In this document: positions 33,267 to 44,576 of the stretch, in pieces
Position numbering within the stretch: the first letter of the stretch is position 1
Layout of the letters: every line of letters begins with the position of its first letter
Notes under the pieces: generated by a model
Seen by the model: the letters and a program-made list of their open reading frames with translations, nothing else
Databases searched by the model: none
What the model was told of the DNA's origin: nothing
DNA from: Aureobasidium sp. EXF-3400
Taxonomy: Eukaryota > Ascomycota > Dothideomycetes > Dothideales > Saccotheciaceae
NCBI GenBank assembly: GCA_024195585.1
Contig: SWBL01000103.1
Coordinates: 84,051 to 148,050, forward strand
DNA length: 64,000 bases
Direction: 5' to 3'
Translations under genes and position numbers: made by a program

Positions 33267-35156
33267 CTAGGTTGTGATTGTTGGGGCATCTGGTGCTGCA
33301 GCTGTTGTGCTGGTATTGCCGTCGTTGCCAATTACAGGCACTTCTGAAATGCGAACAGACTTTTTGCGCTTTGCAGTTGTGCTGTCTGTTGCTGGTGCTT
33401 CTGCGGGTTGAGCAGACTCTGGAGCTGTAGGTGGAGGCACAGTGGTCGCAGCTTGCGCTTCGTTTGTGCCCGTTGGAGGATTTGTCGAAGGTTCGCCAGA
33501 AGTAGTTGCAGGTGTCCCTTGCGTCGCGCTTTGCGTAGTAGGAGCTTCTTGTGCGACAAACGCCTCTGCGCCGCTGGGAGCTGGTGCGGCACCTTTTGCC
33601 GAATCTTTCTCCCCTGCTTGGTCGTTGTCCTTGTCTTTGTCTTCCTTCTTCTTCCTGGGCGCTGGCTTAGGCTTGGGCTTGACTTCTTGTACGACAGGAA
33701 TTTCCTCTTCTGTCTCAACGATGCCGCTCTTGTATGGGAGTCTGAAGGCAAGATGTCGTGTCGGAGCACGGGTACATTTCTCAATCTTCTCCGTCATGTA
33801 GTTTCGAACCTGATCGGCAGGCTTCACACAGCGTGTAATGAATTGCAAGACGTCTCTTGTAGGCGAGCGACCTTCGGAAACGCTGATTGTCATGGTTACA
33901 GGCTCGTAGTATTCGGTATCCGGGTCTAGTTGAGGGCTGATGTCCTTTCCTCTGCGCATGACGAGGAATGATGCGAGCATCTTGTAGGAGTTGAGGAATT
34001 CGAGGATAGTATATTCGGGAAGGCGGAAGCGGTCAGGCGAGGCGCCGGGACCTTGAAACTCGAGTACGATAGGATAGCTGGGGTATCTCGGAGGTGGAGG
34101 TGGTTGGTGTTGGTATTGTGGATGCTGTTGGGGCATAGGATATATCGGAGCATGTGGTTGCACTGTCGCAGGATGTGGTTTTATTGCAGGAGCGGTCGAG
34201 GAAGGGCGGGATGGAGCATGCTGCTGTGGTGGAGCGGGAGAGTTTGTCTGACTGTTTGGCTGGGCCTTGTTTGCGTTTATCATGGCCGTCAACTCGTCTA
34301 TGTGTCTCTGGAAGATACGCAGTTGCTCTTGGTTGGCGTTGCCGGTGGCTACTATCTTCATGAGTGCTTTGAGCTCGGGATCACTACTTGCGCGTGAGGC
34401 CAGCATCTGGATAACAGGGTCTGGCGACTGTTTGACAGGTGCGGGTGCAGCAGGTGGGGGTGGTGGAGCTCGAGCGGTAGCGGGCATGATGGGTGGTGGA
34501 TGGGGGCGACCTTGATATTGTGTGGAAGGATGCGAGTATGGAGCTCCATAAGGACTGCCGGTGGGAGGGTTCGGATTGGGTCGCGGTTGCTGCTGATTGT
34601 ACTGTTGGGAAGGAGCATGTTGGTACTGGTGCTGGTATTGTTGCTGTTGAAAGTGCTGCTGTGGAGGCGCTTGATGTGACGAGGACGAGGGCGGAGCTGG
34701 GCCTGGTTCCTTGACGTAGTATGCTGTCGCCTCGAAGATCATGGGCTCTACCACCAAGGTGCATGGCCCAATCTCCTTCATCCATGACTTGTGTGGGTTG
34801 CCTGGCGGCGCTGGAGGCGCATCTTTTCTTCCCGATGTCTTGGTCCAGTACTTTTCAAAGAAAGTGCCAGTAACCCACTTTTGTCGTGATCGCTCTAATG
34901 ATGCCAGTAACACTCCGCTCTCTGCAATGCTCTTGTATTCATCGTTGGAAAGGCCGGTGCTTTGGGGCTCCGAGAGGGTAGGTAAGAGCCTCGAATCAAC
35001 GACCTTGTTCGGCAGCGGTGTGGCTTCTCGTACTGGCTCTTCGACGACTGGTGTAGCCTCCTGTGGTGTTGCGTCTTTTGGCGTCGGTGCTTTGGTCGAC
35101 GTCCTTCGTCGTTTCGCATCGCGCGCCCGTCCTGACGCTCGCCGCTTTTCGCCCAT
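33267..35156 (-). CDS. swc3: SWR1-complex subunit 3 (Swc3-like)
   Basis: Single exon, 629 residues. The N-terminus is basic (MGEKRRASGRARDAKRRRTS), like a nuclear localisation signal. The Swc3 domain follows at about 53-155, with VDSRLLPTLSEPQ, YKSIAESGVLLASLERSRQKW, FEKYWTKTSGRK and GPCTLVVEPMIFEATAYYV. The middle is Gln/Pro-rich, and then a second conserved block (YPIVLEFQGPGASPDRFRLPEYTILEFL.. to APTRHLAFRLPYK, about 365-478). The tail is Lys/Glu- and Pro/Thr-rich. Swc3 is a subunit of the SWR1 remodeller that deposits histone H2A.Z. Assignment rests on domain pattern. Confidence 0.85.
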   Translation of the reverse strand: MGEKRRASGRARDAKRRRTSTKAPTPKDATPQEATPVVEEPVREATPLPNKVVDSRLLPTLSEPQSTGLSNDEYKSIAESGVLLASLERSRQKWVTGTFFEKYWTKTSGRKDAPPAPPGNPHKSWMKEIGPCTLVVEPMIFEATAYYVKEPGPAPPSSSSHQAPPQQHFQQQQYQHQYQHAPSQQYNQQQPRPNPNPPTGSPYGAPYSHPSTQYQGRPHPPPIMPATARAPPPPPAAPAPVKQSPDPVIQMLASRASSDPELKALMKIVATGNANQEQLRIFQRHIDELTAMINANKAQPNSQTNSPAPPQQHAPSRPSSTAPAIKPHPATVQPHAPIYPMPQQHPQYQHQPPPPPRYPSYPIVLEFQGPGASPDRFRLPEYTILEFLNSYKMLASFLVMRRGKDISPQLDPDTEYYEPVTMTISVSEGRSPTRDVLQFITRCVKPADQVRNYMTEKIEKCTRAPTRHLAFRLPYKSGIVETEEEIPVVQEVKPKPKPAPRKKKEDKDKDNDQAGEKDSAKGAAPAPSGAEAFVAQEAPTTQSATQGTPATTSGEPSTNPPTGTNEAQAATTVPPPTAPESAQPAEAPATDSTTAKRKKSVRISEVPVIGNDGNTSTTAAAPDAPTITT

Positions 35157-35805
35157 TTTGCGCGTCCTCTCGTATCAAAATATTCCGGTCTGGCCGTACA
35201 GGTACATGGTGCTCAAGTATCCATGTTGACTATGTCGTGTGGTCGTGTCGTGTTTGTAAGGTTTGAAATCTTGTCGCTTCCTCTTGACCATATGACGAAG
35301 CGGAGACGCCTGTCCATACAACAGGGTCATCCCTCCAACAACCTTCTGATCGATGCAAGAGTGTCTACAGGACCGCCTCGTGTTCTATAGAACCTCTATA
35401 TAGATTTTTTAGATGCTGGTTGATATCAGAAAGGTATTGATAATTTTCTGTACTGATTTGCCCTCGCCCTTTGGAGATATACTCGAAAAACATGCACAAA
35501 TCGTTATTCCCAAGAAGATCATCGCGTAGCCAGTTGATATTTGCCTCGCTCATGGTGGGGCTCATTGCGGATGTCTTTCTTTCCATTCAACCTGTCTGGC
35601 ATTCGTTCAAAGAACTAAGGGACTACCAAACATAGAACAGGGGTTCCGTTAGAGATGTGGAGTGTATGGGTCTGTGAGTTGGCGCAATGTTCTCCCGAGA
35701 CAGGAATCGGCAGAATCTCACCGCCCAAAGTAGCAATAGAAGCGCTCAAGCAAATGGAAAGAAAATATATTACATGGGCAAGTGACCAATATCTCTATGG
35801 AATGC
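35157..35805. other. Intergenic region between Swc3 and Rpn2
   Basis: One 73-codon minus-strand ORF (35365-35586) reads smoothly (WLRDDLLGNNDLCMFFEYISKGRG) but has no recognised family; it could be a small gene. The rest shows nothing. Confidence 0.4.
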
Positions 35806-38800
35806 TTATTCATCGTCAGCCATGTCCTCATCCTCGACCTCGAACTCTTCAGGTAACTCTGCCTCCTCGCCCCCTTCCACATCCTCGTCGACTGCATTTA
35901 GCACACCTGACGCGGCAGCTGCGCCAACACCTGCTGCGGCACCGAAGCCTAGTGCAGCAAGAGCGTCATCGCCAGTCTGGCGGGCAGGTGTGAAAGGTGT
36001 ATTCTGCTGTGATGATCCACCAACAACAGGTGCTGCAGCGGCGTTGTTAGTCTTCTTCTTGGCCTTGAGCTCAAGCAGAGACTTCGACTCGGATGATTGC
36101 GTGTCGTGCAGAAGGATGACACCACCAGTGGGCTTCTTTACTGGTTGGTAACGGCCATCCTGTGCGAACGAGATGTACTTGATCTGCGCAGGAAGGACAC
36201 GGCTCATGTTTTCAAGGTCGTAGCCAACCTTCTCACGCTCAGCCTTCTTCTTTGTGCTGCCTTCTGTAGGTGCAGCCTCGCCCTTCTCCTCGGCAAGCTT
36301 GGCTGTGTCAATGACGTTATCATCAACATCCATCTTGTCGCTGGATTCGACCTTGGGAGTCGTGGGTGTCATGTCGACATCCATGCTCTCGCGTCTAGCT
36401 TGTCTCTTCTTTGCTTGTTCTCTACGCTTAGCATGTGCTGTTGTCGACAAGATGGCAGTCTTGACCTTCTCAGGGGCCTCCTCGGCCTTGACTTCAGCTT
36501 CAGGCGGGTAATCGAATACACTAGGACGAGTGTTGCTGTGGAACTTGAAAGAGGGGATTTCGAGGTCTGAGTCGACACCGATAATGGCGGTAGGTGTGAA
36601 GGAAAGAGTAAGGAAGTGGGTAAGGGGGAACCAGTACCAGTATTGGGTGAAGACGGCCATACCAACAATGGCGGACATGTTGAGATTGCCGGTAGGAGTT
36701 TGCAGGCCGATAGTGCAGTTGCGACCACCGGCATCAATGATACCGAGAGCAAGAGCGCAACCGAACTTGCACATGGCGTCTTCGTGTCTGTCACTGATGA
36801 TCTTTTGCAGAGTCTTGCGAATGGTGCCGACCTTAGGGTTCATGGCCTCATTCTGCTGAACCATGATCATCGACAGTGAGATGAGAGCACCCTGGCGAAC
36901 AAAGTCGACAGAGTCCTTCATCATAGGCTCTAAGAGATCGATGGCCTCGTCCAGACCAGTTCCAGCACAGGCAATACCAAGGGCCATGGTGGCACCATAT
37001 CTGACGTGTGGGTTGTAGGATTCGGAAAGGAGTTCGACCATGCGAGGAACAGCACCAGGCTTGCGGAAGAGAACGAAGCCCAATGACATGACTGCAGCAC
37101 GGCGGACATCATCACTGACATCGCTGACAGCGACGTGTAGCAGCTTTCTGACAGCCTTGTTGCTGCTAGTACCACAGTAGGCAAGTGCAACAGTGAAGAT
37201 ACCACCGTATCTTAGTGTCGGGTCTGCGTCGTCAAGCAGACCGTTAATCAGCTCGTCGGCGCCTTCTTGGCGGTTGTACATGATCAGAGCCATACCCATG
37301 GCAAGACCGCGCACAATCTTCTCGTGCTGTGTGTCGTGAGCATAGGTGATCATGTCCTCAAGAGCTCTGGTGTTGCCAGTGCCGAGCATGACAAGACCCA
37401 TAGCAAGACCAACGGCTTCACCATTAATGGCCGAATCGCTGTAGAGCACACCCTTGAGAGCCTCGTAGATGTCTTCAGAGCCAGTGGCCATACCAGCAAC
37501 ACCGAGACCAAGAGCGCCACCATGCTGGACAACCTCTTCTTGAGTATCCTTGAATTGCTCGAGAAGGTAGTCAAGCACGTTGGTGCCGTGGTTGGAGTAG
37601 ATAAGACCAAGAGCGTAGAGAGAACCACCCTGGCTGTAAGGAGAACCAGAGCCAGGAACAGCGTTGCGCTTGGGGAGATAAGGCTCGAGAAGCTTGCGAC
37701 CATTGGCCAAATTTCCTCTGTGAATGACACCAAGAGCAGCAGTGGCAGTGAATTTTGACCAGTTCACAGCCTTGCCCAACCACTCGAGGTTGTCGCGGAA
37801 GAAAGTGTCGACGGTGGTACCAGAGTTCATGAAAGCGTTGGAGAAGGTGACTGCAGTGTGGAAGATGGAGTTGCGAGCCTCGAGGCTGTCGCGGACCTTG
37901 TTGAGAATCTGCTTGTCTGTATGGCTGTTGCGGAAGAGGAACTCCAGGTTCAGCTCGATGCTAGTCGTACCACGCAGAATGTCGCGTATTGAGTTGAAAG
38001 CCTTCTTCTCTTCTGCTGTGCTGGCCTTTGCTCCCGAAGGTCCGGTGCTCCTACGCAACTCAGACAAGAGCTGAGTAGACTCGTCAGCATCGTCGGCGCC
38101 TTCGCTTGTGGGCTCGGGTGACTTGTCGTCGCTTGAAGGCAGTTCCTCCATGACACGGATCAAGAACTCTTGGGTACCGTTCTCATACAAATCGAAAGAC
38201 AATTGGTATGCAATTGCGAGGGACTTTGCATCGGCCTTCTGCACGAGCTGGCGCAGCATGTTGCTAGCCATGGAGTGTTGGCCGAGGTGTACAACGCATC
38301 GAGCGATGGCGAAGTAATCGGGGTCGGGGATGTCGTTGAGAAGCTCGAGAATGAGCTGCAGAATCTCGTCTCTTAAACCACGCTCTTGCACCACGTTCAT
38401 GCAGATGTCGAGAACGTACTCCATCAACTCATCGGTGCTCTGCTTGTCCTTGCCACAACGAAGGATTGCTTCCTTCAAAACTTGACGGTTGCGTGCCTCG
38501 ATAGCAATGCCGACAACGTGGCGATATGCGCCTGACTGATAACATGACTCGAAGATGCGCTGGATGACACCATGAAGACTCTTTTGTGTGGCAGGCGAGA
38601 GTGAGTTGGGAGAAGGGTGTGAGCCAGAGACTCCGGCAGCTGCACCGTCGGTTTGGACGCCATCAGCTTCGCGTGATAGGAGGGACTTCGGTGGTGCGGA
38701 GGATTGCGAGAAGGGAGTCGTAGTGATGGCGCTGCCGTTGGCCGCGGGTAGCGATGAATCGTTGACAGCAGCTGATGGTACGGAACTTGAGGTAGCAGGA

Positions 38801-39267
38801 GGGTTTTGGAGCGCCGAAAGAGCAACGTACGTGTCGATGCATTTGGCTACCAGGGTGTTAGTTGGGTGGGCGGTGATCTGACTGTATCAAGTACATACCA
38901 ACGATGGTCTCCTCAAATTCGCCCTGGTGGTCAAGACGGAAGAGCTTGCCGGCACCAAGGGCGAAGACCATAGACTCATTGTACTCCTGGAGCTGGTAGT
39001 AGACCTTGGCCGCCACAAGTGCTGCTAGTTCGCGGTTGGGGAACGATTCGTCTTCGTATAGAGCCTCACTATCATACTTCAGTCAGCTATGAACATGTTG
39101 AACATGTCTTTTGATGGTGCGCACATTTGACCGATAGAGCCCGAGACCTCAGTCCAGATGTTGTCCATGTCCTTGTTCAGCTCATCCAAAGCGAAGACCT
39201 GCAGCGCTGTGTCGGGCTCGGAAAGGAAGCCGACCAAACTGGCGGCAGCAGAAGGAGCGCCGACCAT
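35806..39267 (-). CDS. rpn2: 26S proteasome regulatory subunit Rpn2
   Basis: Three exons (39267-39125, 39068-38899, 38846-35806) give 1117 residues. Rpn2 (PSMD1) is a base subunit of the 19S regulator; it scaffolds ubiquitin receptors and the lid. Sequence supports: N-terminal helical repeats (LVGFLSEPDTALQVFALDELN; NRELAALVAAKVYYQLQEYNESMVFALGAGKL), a Ser/Pro/Thr insert at about 115-175, then the proteasome/cyclosome repeats of GALGLGVAGMATG, YGATMALGIACAG and EAVGLAMGLVMLGTG type, and the C-terminal block MSAIVGMAVFTQYWYWFPLTHFL. The acidic Glu/Asp C-terminus is typical. Length matches fungal Rpn2. Confidence 0.95.
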
Positions 39268-39815
39268 GATGATTGTGATGCGAGGATGTGAGTCGCGGTC
39301 GTGGTGATGCGGAAGTAAGAAAGGCGTGTATCGGGGAGTGGCGCCGCAGCTCGGAGGTCGAAGCACGTGAAAACACTCAGGCTTTGGCAGATCGGGTGGG
39401 GAGCGGCGATGAGAGAATGAGGGTCGTCAATATCGGTATAGAGAGGTTCGATGGGTCGTGATGATAGTGAAGGCAGGCGATGTGGTTTGAAGCTCCCGCC
39501 GCTCGATTGAAGCTACGAGACAACACGCTCATGACGCTCGTCATAACCACTCGGCGAATTCCGTTCTTGCATTGGCATACACATTATTTCACAAATCAAC
39601 CACAACTTCTGAAACTCTCAACAAATCTAGCACAGCTTGATCAATCATATGCAGATACCAACACAGAATGTGCACGACACAAGATCACACCGAAGCAGTC
39701 AAATTTGGCAAAGGCAAGGACAAGACCGGGCAAGATGGTGGCATGAATAATTTTATGTGTGAATAATACAGTAATGAGTGTCCAGTAACTATCCCCCCCA
39801 ATACAGGTCATCTGC
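39268..39815. other. Intergenic region, Rpn2 promoter side and phosphatase 3' side
   Basis: No gene seen. Proteasome genes often carry PACE-like GGTGGCAAA boxes; AGATGGTGGCATG at about 39732 is a partial match only, so no site is claimed. Confidence 0.4.
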
Positions 39816-41697
39816 TTACTTATTCCTCTTGAGAAGGGTGAGCTTGTCACCAGTCGAACCATCAGCACCCTTGGTGAATGTCCAAGTTGCTGAGGTAGGG
39901 GTGATCTGCAACTTGCTGAAGCCATAGTCCTTCTGGTTCAGGACGGCAGTAATGTTAAGAACAGGTTGACCTGCGCCCAAAGTGCTGTGTGACTCAATGT
40001 TGCCCGCCATGCCGTTGACAACGTGCACCATCGACTTGCCCTCGTTGGTGTAGTAGGTGCTGTTGTCCTTGATGGACGAAGTATCGATAGTACCGTTGCG
40101 GCCGAGAGGGAACAAGCGCTCATACCAGTGGATGTGACCAGCAAAGTATGCATCCACGCCGTGCTCGAGCATCAAAGCTTCGAAGGCGTTGCGAATGTTT
40201 GCCTGGTAAGAAGCGGTTTGACTGCTGTACATGGGTCTGTGGCCGTTGATGAAGATCCAAGGAGTCTTGGTGCGGTCGACACTGGCGAGATCCTTAGCCA
40301 ACCATTGGTATTGCTCGTAAGCACTGTTGTTCTTCCATTGGTTGCCGTCGATGCGGCCAAAAGGACCGCTGTCAGTGACGAAGGTTTGAGACTCGGTAGG
40401 CAGAGTCTCGTTGCCCTTGATGTCACGGACAAAGGGCCACTCGGGACTGTATGCAAAGTCCGTCTCGGTGTCAATGCTGATGAAGTGGGCAAGACCATAA
40501 TCGAAAGAGTACCAGAAGTTACCAACACCACCACTCTCGACTCCAGGCATGCGGAAGCGGTGCTGGAAGGTTGTGAAGTTTCTATCCAAACCATATTAGT
40601 AAAATGAAACAATGGATGACCAGCTATCAAATGACATACCTCTGAGATGGGGGACAGCTGTAGTAGGTAAGTTCAGATGTAGGTGCGGAAGAGTTGGCCT
40701 TGTCATCATTAAGGTAGGCAGTAAGAGTGTTGTTGCCTCCATCGAACTCTGCGCAAGCAGCCTCGTGGTTGCCGGGAAGGACCATGTAGGGGACCTTGGT
40801 AGAGATGTTGTTCATCCACTGTTGCCAAAGATCCCAGTTCGACTCATAAAGTACAGACATGTCACCACCTTGAGGACCACCCTGGTTGGGAACCTCTCCG
40901 GCAGGAAGAGGTGCATCGAGGTACTCAGCGGGGTAGGGAGGACCGCCAGGAAGTCTGGTGGAACTGCCGTTGTAACAGACAGGCCAAGAGGATTCACAAG
41001 GAAGGATACCACTGTACCAATCATCTGCATAAGAAATGTCACCTCCGTGCCAGGCAAAAGCGAGACCATCATCGACGGCGTTGCCAAGGTACTTGTGAGT
41101 TCCATGGGCGTTGGTGTAACCCATGTCGTTCAAAACTGCGACGGTGAATTCAGAACGATCTCCAGCAGCATGTGCGGTACGGAAGCTGAGTGTCTGGGAC
41201 TCAGTGGTACCGTTGGCAGCAGGAATGCGGTACCAGTACTTGGTATTGGGTTTGAGGCCAGTAATTTGAACTTCGTGGAAAAATTCACTGCACTGAGTGA
41301 CAGGGGCCAGAGAGCACGGAGGCTCACGGGCATAGGTGTTAGACTGTCCTACGGCAGTGTTGCAAAGGTTATCTTGCGTGGTGCCCCATTGGACCTTAGG
41401 GGCAGCTCCAAGACCGAACGGAGTTTGAAAGTGAATGTGCATGCCGCCAGGAACATAGGCCAAAGAGATAACATTGACGTTGTTGGTAGGGTTGGCTGAG
41501 TTGGGCTTCACAGCGGGAGCCTCGACCAGACGAGGGAAGCCTTTACCGTTACCATTGACGGTAGGGTCAACCCAGTCACCGACTGGAATGGTAGGTCCAG
41601 TGTATGGGAAGCGAGTGTCGACATCGCGGCGAGCAGCAGGTGGTGCTGCTGCAACAAGGGCAGTGCCGAAGAGAACAGCTCCGATAGTGTTCTTCAT
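39816..41697 (-). CDS. Purple acid phosphatase, secreted
   Basis: Two exons (41697-40640, 40581-39816) give 607 residues. It starts with a signal peptide (MKNTIGAVLFGTALVAAAP). An N-terminal fibronectin-like domain (VISLAYVPGGMHIHFQTP.. WYRIP) precedes a binuclear metallophosphatase domain. Metal-ligand motifs in order: VLNDMGYTN, GGDISYADDW, PGNHEAACAE, FINGHRPMY, FAGHIHWYER. The first motif reads NDMG where most have GDxG, but the Asp is kept. It hydrolyses phosphate esters outside the cell, similar to Aspergillus acid phosphatases. An in-frame ATG at 41745 would add 16 residues before the signal peptide and is less likely. Confidence 0.93.
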
Positions 41698-41758
41698 TTT
41701 GCCGTGATACAAAGCGACTGGAAGTATGCAAAAGACAATTTTCAATGGCCTACCTTCT

Positions 41759-41766
41759 TATATATC
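41759..41766 (-). promoter_or_regulatory. TATA box of the acid phosphatase gene
   Basis: TATATAAG on the minus strand lies 62 bp upstream of the ATG at 41697. Confidence 0.55.
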
Positions 41767-41966
41767 CATGGCTGTCTAGTCTTTTTCTGTTCTGACCTGG
41801 CATCTGGCACAAATGCCACATACTCTGCCGCTCTGAATTTTGGCGTACAAATGTGGAGCCAATTACTATGCCACGGAAAATCTGTGCAGCCAGATAGATG
41901 CAGGACGCGGTATGCAAAAGCGAGCATGCTCATCTCTATCAATGCTTGATTGGCTTGTTTCGCCTG

Positions 41967-41972
41967 CACGTG
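41967..41972. promoter_or_regulatory. CACGTG box upstream of acid phosphatase
   Basis: A CACGTG palindrome, in the context GCACGTGGT, lies 270 bp upstream of the phosphatase ATG. Pho4/NUC-1 bHLH factors bind CACGTG to switch on phosphatases in phosphate starvation. One copy is only suggestive. Confidence 0.35.
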
Positions 41973-42853
41973 GTCGGTACCGACGGCATCAGTAACCCTT
42001 CCATGCCGCCGCCTTCTTTTGTTCCTGGGGACGCGGCAACCGACCTGTCAGATCGCGACAAGCTCAAGGAAGCATTGAGCAAAGCTTTGCATATTGCTTC
42101 CTCGCCTCGGAACCTAATGAGCTTGTCTGGAAGGTCGTCGTGCTGTGGCGACACGGCAATTCAAATCGTGCTGAAATATTTCCCTGCGGGCTGAGGAATA
42201 TGTGATGCGAAATATTTATCCACGGCTGAAGCTTCGCAGTCTCAAGACCAACCACTCGAACATGAACAAACAACGATCCCTGAAGTCCCTCCTAAAATAC
42301 CTCGTAATGAGCTGCAGACGTCGGGGAACCGAGGTGCATACAAAAAGAAAGCAACATCCTCACTTGAGGTTGTGTACAATGGCCACTCACATAGCCTCCT
42401 CTTAAGTCATGCTTGAACATTACCGGATGAGAGGATCATCGACATGCAATTCACCCGTTGTCTGGCTCTTCGCAAGAAGTGGTAGGTATATCCGCTTATT
42501 AACGAGGATATTCATGCAGTTGAGCTGTATGACAAAGGCTCTTCCGACTGGCTCCAATCATACAGGACTTATGAGTGTGGTCAAAACCAAGAGAGTGCAG
42601 CCATTCTTGCAGCTCTGCTCTCAGATATTCCATTGTGCTGCTGGCTCACCATTGCTTCCAAGTAGGTTAAACATCTAGACGTGCTGTGTATGAGTATGCA
42701 GGTACTGCACTTCGTCGATCACGCCATATGCCGTGCGTGACGTCTTGGCGTTACCAGACACCAAGGTGCGGAGGTGTCGCCATTGCAGCAACTTGAAGAA
42801 CACTTCTTACTTACACAAATAAACGAACGTATGATCTGAAGTTCTGTCAAGTC
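41973..42853. other. Intergenic region between phosphatase and 2OG oxygenase
   Basis: No gene recognised. It holds distal promoter sequence for the phosphatase and the promoter of the oxygenase gene. Confidence 0.45.
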
Positions 42854-44022
42854 ATGTCATTCACAACAATCCCAGTCTTGGATCTTGCAAAAGCGAAAAG
42901 TCCGGACACCAAGCCTCAACTATTGGAAGAGCTGCGCCATGCTTTAATGGAAGTTGGTTTCTTATACATCAAGAACACTGCTATTCCAAATGAGCTGTTG
43001 GAACAAGTAAAGAAGGCTGGGACGGCCATCTTTGACATTGCCGAGGAAGAAAAGTAAGCTCACAGCATTTGAGGTCTTCTTTCTTTGCATACTGTAGCTA
43101 ACACGAGGTCAGGTTGAAGATAGAGATGAAGAATGCTCCATCTTTCCTAGGCTACTCTCATCTGGCAGCAGAAATTACCGCTGGAAAGATAGATCAACGC
43201 GAACAGTTCGACTTCTCAACAGAACACCCTCTTCCCAAAGCAGATGCACCACGCTACGAGAACCTTCGAGCCCCAAACCAATGGCCATCCGAAGAGGCAT
43301 TGCCAGGGTTTCGAGAAATCTTTACCGAGTATATGAACAGGATGGGCGAAATGTCTATTGCATTTACCTCATTGATTGCCGAGGCCATCCATCTCCCACA
43401 AGACGCTTTCACGAAATACTTTGACAAAGATCAACAACACAAACTCAAGATTGTCAAGTATCCGGATGTCTCAACGCTCGGCCAGGAAGGAGCGGTGGAT
43501 GTGCAGGGTGTTGGGCCTCACAAAGATTCAATGCTTACGAGCTATCTGCTGCAAGTTACGGATCATCGTGGTCTACAAGTGCAGAACGTGCAAGGGCAAT
43601 GGATCGACTGTCCGCCAATTCCTGGCACGCTTGTCGTAGCCATAGGTCAAGGTCTTGAGGCTTTGACACAGGGTGTTTGTGTATCAACAACCCATCGTGT
43701 CCTATCACCCCCCGCTGGCTCAGGTGCCAGGCTATCTATTCCTTTCTTCCAGGGAGTGAGATACGATGCGGAATTTGACGAGCTAGACGCAGTTGGTGTT
43801 GGCAGCGTACCAGAAGATATCAAGGAGCAACGTCGACGCGTGATTGAACAGAATGGTGGCAGGATTGATGATGTCGAGTTCACATTCAAGAAAGGCAACA
43901 AAGCAAAGACACTCGGTGAGGCCACACTGCGTAATCGAGTCAAGAGCCACCAGGATGTCGGCGAACGCTGGTACCCCGACATACTTCAAGAACTTCGCAA
44001 GGAGTGGAGCTCGGCAAAGTAG
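42854..44022 (+). CDS. 2-oxoglutarate/Fe(II) oxygenase, isopenicillin-N-synthase-like
   Basis: Two exons (42854-43053, 43113-44022) give 369 residues. N-terminal DIOX_N block IPVLDLAKA.. LRHALMEVGFLYIKN is followed by the catalytic jelly roll. Iron ligands are His about 203 and Asp about 205 in GPHKDS and His about 261 in STTHRV. 2OG-binding Arg about 273 is in GARLSIPFF (RxS). The family hydroxylates or desaturates small molecules, often in secondary metabolism or purine use. No cluster surrounds it and the substrate is unknown. The start context is CAAGTCATGTCATTC, with two ATGs three codons apart in different frames. Confidence 0.88.
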
Positions 44023-44066
44023 GTGTAAAACAATGTTGAAACCATGATCTGCAGGACTGGCTGTCG

Positions 44067-44171
44067 ACACTACTTTAAAGCGTGTGTAACTGAGAAGGTG
44101 TGGCCAAGAATACCAGGTTTGCCAGTATCCTCTGTATCGTTAAGCATGCGCCCATTTCTGGATCCATACAT
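44067..44171 (+). repeat. Dispersed repeat, copy 2 (partner at 1699-1803)
   Basis: This 105-bp segment starts 45 bp after the stop codon of the 2OG oxygenase and is about 95% identical, in inverted orientation, to 1699-1803. It spans ACACTACTTTAAAGCG to GGATCCATACAT. The flanks of the two copies are unrelated. Confidence 0.75.
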
Positions 44172-44576
44172 CGCTGACAAGCATCAATATTCCAGACAAT
44201 CAGTATTCGGATCCAATAAATGTGCGCGCTCGATCCTGACGGATTAACAAAGGATCTCGTTGGTTCGCTACTATGGACTGCTCTCGTGTGCAGAGTGAAC
44301 GAGGCAGTGTTGTAGGTGCAAATCGTGCAGACATTTTGGTGGCGTCACGAATGTCAAGCATGACTATGCTGTGGTTTGTCTGATTCGTTGCTTAGATTGC
44401 GCTTGACTGGCAGCACTCACTGTCACAATATCACCGGAGATCTGCATGAACCCCGCACCTTGATTGTTCCGCAGGCGGCCTCAGAGACGGCTGCTATGTC
44501 GAACCCTGGTTGGACTTCAGACCGCTGACGAGCTCCGAAGGAGGTTCGACTCCCCTTTTTCGCTGAAGAAACAGAA
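44172..44576. other. Intergenic region upstream of ankyrin-deaminase gene
   Basis: No gene. It carries the segment ATCGTGCAGACATTTTGGTGGCGTCAC (44324-44350), which reappears in diverged form downstream of the deaminase gene (46593-46619). A tRNA B-box-like GGTTCGACTCC with a T-run at 44542-44560 lacks the rest of a tRNA. Confidence 0.4.

Noticed and set aside
44490..44570. tRNA-like B box (GGTTCGACTCC) followed by a T-run
   Set aside because: The T-arm stem has a mismatch and there is no A box, anticodon arm or acceptor pairing at the right distance.
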